Below are positions 4,919 through 5,159 of a stretch of DNA of 5,159 bases, piece after piece. The translations under genes and the position numbers were made by a program. This stretch comes from JBGOUV01 sp041477815. Lineage in GTDB: Bacteria; Acidobacteriota; Terriglobia; Bryobacterales; JACQDG01. How positions within the stretch are numbered: position 1 is the stretch's first letter; every line of letters begins with the position of its first letter. The notes under the pieces are model-generated. The model searched no databases, was not told the DNA's origin, and saw only the letters and a list, made by a program, of their open reading frames with translations. The DNA is taken from positions 1-5,159 of the forward strand of contig JBGOUV010000445.1 in the NCBI GenBank assembly GCA_041477815.1, read 5' to 3'.

Positions 4919-5159
4919 ATGCCTCACGACATCAGCATCAGCGTCGCAGACTATGGCTCTCAATCGGTCGTATCCGTGGCCGGCGACGTGAACTGGAGAA
5001 CCTCCCCCCAGGTTCGCACCGCCCTTCTGGATCTGTTCGAGAACCGCCACCGGCGGACCGTGGTGCTGGACCTGCAAGCAGTCCGCCGCATCGACAGCTC
5101 CGGAGTCTCCAGCCTGATCGAAGCCCGTCACGCCGCCCAGGAGCAGGAGGCGCACCTCA
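4919..5159 (+). CDS. STAS-domain anti-sigma factor antagonist, N-terminal part (runs off window)
   Basis: Eighty codons are present before the window ends. The product has the SpoIIAA-like STAS layout: strands around ISISVADYGSQSVVSVAGDV (5-24), a helix at about 29-43, the strand TVVLDL (47-52) and then RIDSSGVSSLIEA (57-69). Ser60 in the DSSG motif is the position phosphorylated by anti-sigma serine kinases (RsbW/SpoIIAB type) in this family, so partner switching is the likely mode of action. The ATG at 4919 has AGGAGGG (4903-4909) 9 bp upstream. STAS proteins of this size also accompany Mla-type lipid transporters, and the downstream gene that would decide is not visible. About 20-30 C-terminal residues are missing. 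Confidence 0.85.
   Translation, partial: MPHDISISVADYGSQSVVSVAGDVNWRTSPQVRTALLDLFENRHRRTVVLDLQAVRRIDSSGVSSLIEARHAAQEQEAHL

Noticed and set aside
4844..5155. 103-codon minus-strand frame opposite the STAS gene
   Set aside because: The plus-strand frame has a clear STAS domain and a ribosome binding site; the minus frame has neither.
1..5159. CRISPR arrays, tRNA or rRNA genes, riboswitches
   Set aside because: No regularly spaced direct repeats, tRNA-like cloverleaf or rRNA-like stretches were seen on either strand.

Overview
The window looks like a piece of a high-GC, soil-type bacterial chromosome, most likely an acidobacterium of the Solibacter/Bryobacter kind. The main reasons are a large membrane Ser/Thr kinase fused to a TolB/WD40-like propeller, whose N-terminal sequence (LGPY...PLGAGGMGEVYRARDTRL) is typical of families expanded there, together with BON-domain and STAS proteins. 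The assignment is inferred from style of content; there is no rRNA or other marker in the window.

The left quarter (1-1300) is a mobile, partly decayed stretch. It opens with the C-terminal tail of an IS630-family transposase (1-105) and the likely end of that insertion sequence. Next comes a RelB/DinJ-family antitoxin (174-443) with a perfect 17-bp palindromic operator lying over its -10 box. A gene-poor gap (444-596) ends in a 57-bp structure with the hallmarks of an integron attC site (597-653). Immediately after it is a complete hicA-hicB toxin-antitoxin pair (669-1102, overlapping ATGA), whose stop codon lies inside a second attC-like core. The unit is bounded by a perfect 10-bp inverted repeat. 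Directly after that is the 3' end of a yafQ toxin (about 1187-1300) lacking its start and N-terminal half. A simple reading is that a dinJ-yafQ operon was split and half its toxin lost, with hicAB cassette DNA now between the two parts. No integron integrase is in view.

The centre (1361-4115) is one ancestral gene of about 917 codons: a cytoplasmic Ser/Thr kinase domain, one transmembrane helix and an extracytoplasmic beta-propeller. It is now split by a one-nucleotide frameshift near 2069, inside the C-lobe of the kinase. Its start appears to be nearly leaderless.

The right part holds a convergent gene for an exported two-BON-domain protein (4748-4209, minus strand) and, diverging from it, the first 80 codons of a STAS-domain anti-sigma factor antagonist (4919 to the window end). 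The 170-bp region between them contains nested dyads. No wholly new system is evident. The strongest leads are the attC-bounded hicAB unit between the halves of another toxin-antitoxin operon, the orphaned DinJ with an intact operator, and the precise frameshift in the kinase-propeller gene.
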